Source: Treponema sp.
Lineage (GTDB): Bacteria > Spirochaetota > Spirochaetia > Treponematales > Breznakiellaceae
DNA: 5,676 nt
NCBI GenBank assembly: GCA_031268125.1
Contig: JAIRXT010000194.1
Coordinates: 1 to 5,676 of the forward strand
Reading direction: 5' to 3'
Shown: positions 5,000-5,676 of the stretch, one piece after another
Position numbering within the stretch: the first letter of the stretch is position 1
Layout of the letters: the number at the start of each line of letters is the position of its first letter
Translations under genes and position numbers: made by a program
Notes under the pieces: generated by a model
Database searches by the model: none
Seen by the model: the letters and a program-made list of their open reading frames with translations, nothing else
What the model was told of the DNA's origin: nothing

Positions 5000-5676
5000 A
5001 TGTTTTGGAGAATGATCAAGGGCGCCCTGTTCAGGCAATGGAAAAAGATGCTGATGGTGGCCTTTACGATTGCGCTGGGTTCTTCCCTGGCCACAGCAAT
5101 GCTGAACGTGATGCTTGACGTGGGGGACAAGGTAAACCAGGAACTTAAAACCTACGGCGCAAATATTAACGTACTGCCCCGGGGGGCCTCCCTGCTGGAC
5201 GATCTTTACGGCGTCAGCGAGGGGTCGGGGGTTTCGGACAAGTACCTTAACGAGGATGAACTGGGAAACATTAAAACTATTTTTTGGGCTTTTAACATTG
5301 TGGATTTTACCCCCTACCTTAACCTGCGGGTGAATCTTCCCGCAGGTATGGCGGATCCCGCCGCGGCGGAGGTTAAACTGGTAGGAACCTGGTTTGACCA
5401 TCATCTGGAACTGCCCACCGGGGAAGCGCTGGATACGGGGATACGGAACATGAAAAGCTGGTGGGATGTCCGGGGCCGCTGGCTGAACGCCGCCGATGAA
5501 GACCAGGTTATGGTGGGGGACGCGGCGGCGGCCCGTTACCGTATTAACCTGGGGGACACCATCACGGTCAGTTCCGGGGACCGCCAGCGGGATTTTACCG
5601 TGGCGGGGATCTTTAACGCCGGGGGGGATGAGGACGAGGAAATCTACGCGCCCCTTAAGGCGGCCCAGGAACTGGG
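5000..5676 (+). CDS. FtsX/MacB-like ABC transporter permease, N-terminal part (runs off the right edge)
   Basis: The frame is open from the ATG at 5000 to the end of the window, giving 225 complete residues with no stop. The N-terminus (MFWRMIKGALFRQWKKMLMV followed by AFTIALGSSLATAMLNVMLD) is a short basic cytoplasmic segment and the first membrane helix, ending in VGDKVNQELKTYGANINVLP. This is the layout of FtsX/MacB-type permeases, and the gene sits where Cj1661 lies in C. jejuni. The remaining visible sequence is the large extracytoplasmic domain, including ADEDQVMVGDAAAARY and INLGDTITV, the usual sub-domain of MacB-like proteins. Such permeases usually couple ATP hydrolysis to mechanical work in the periplasm rather than to solute import; here the target is probably the iron-uptake complex. 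The start lies 9 bases after the upstream stop. The remaining helices, and the expected partner permease and ATPase, lie beyond the window. Confidence 0.9.
   Translation, partial: MFWRMIKGALFRQWKKMLMVAFTIALGSSLATAMLNVMLDVGDKVNQELKTYGANINVLPRGASLLDDLYGVSEGSGVSDKYLNEDELGNIKTIFWAFNIVDFTPYLNLRVNLPAGMADPAAAEVKLVGTWFDHHLELPTGEALDTGIRNMKSWWDVRGRWLNAADEDQVMVGDAAAARYRINLGDTITVSSGDRQRDFTVAGIFNAGGDEDEEIYAPLKAAQEL

Overview
The window most likely comes from a treponeme-like spirochaete with fairly GC-rich DNA. The best evidence is the small secreted protein at 3051-3644, which matches, as I remember it, the Treponema pallidum metal-binding protein Tp34 (TP0971) over nearly its full length. Two exported proteins also share a signal-peptide end reading FAGG, a style familiar from treponemal binding proteins. 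The assignment rests on remembered sequences, so the genus is likely but not proven.

Layout: every gene lies on the + strand. Bases 1-1294 hold the 3' end of a methionine ABC importer operon: the C-terminal part of the permease MetI (cut by the left edge) and a complete binding protein MetQ. A 168-base gap (1295-1462) follows. It carries a perfect 13-bp hairpin just after metQ, a sigma70-like promoter and two look-alike palindromic boxes. From 1463 to the right edge runs a second operon: an FTR1-family iron permease with a large exported N-terminal domain, a P19/Tp34-type periplasmic metal-binding protein, an eight-helix membrane protein ending in a cysteine-rich DUF2318 domain, and the start of an FtsX/MacB-like ABC permease that runs off the window.

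How the genes work together: the gene order FTR1 - P19 - DUF2318 - FtsX-like permease is the same as the Campylobacter jejuni Cj1658-Cj1661 block and resembles the E. coli FetMP-FetABCDEF system. In those systems the periplasmic protein and the FTR1 permease acquire iron, while the DUF2318 protein and the ABC/thioredoxin-like partners have an incompletely defined energising or redox role. By analogy, a second FtsX-like permease, an ATPase and thioredoxin-like proteins are expected just to the right of this window.

The main points for a second look are the paired GTTAG-N6-CTAMC boxes, exactly 32 bp apart, one over the -10 region and one touching the FTR1 ribosome binding site. They look like an operator for an unidentified regulator. 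A strong hairpin without a U-tract between the P19 and DUF2318 genes is the second. The iron cassette itself is a known but only partly understood system, so I do not claim a wholly new one.
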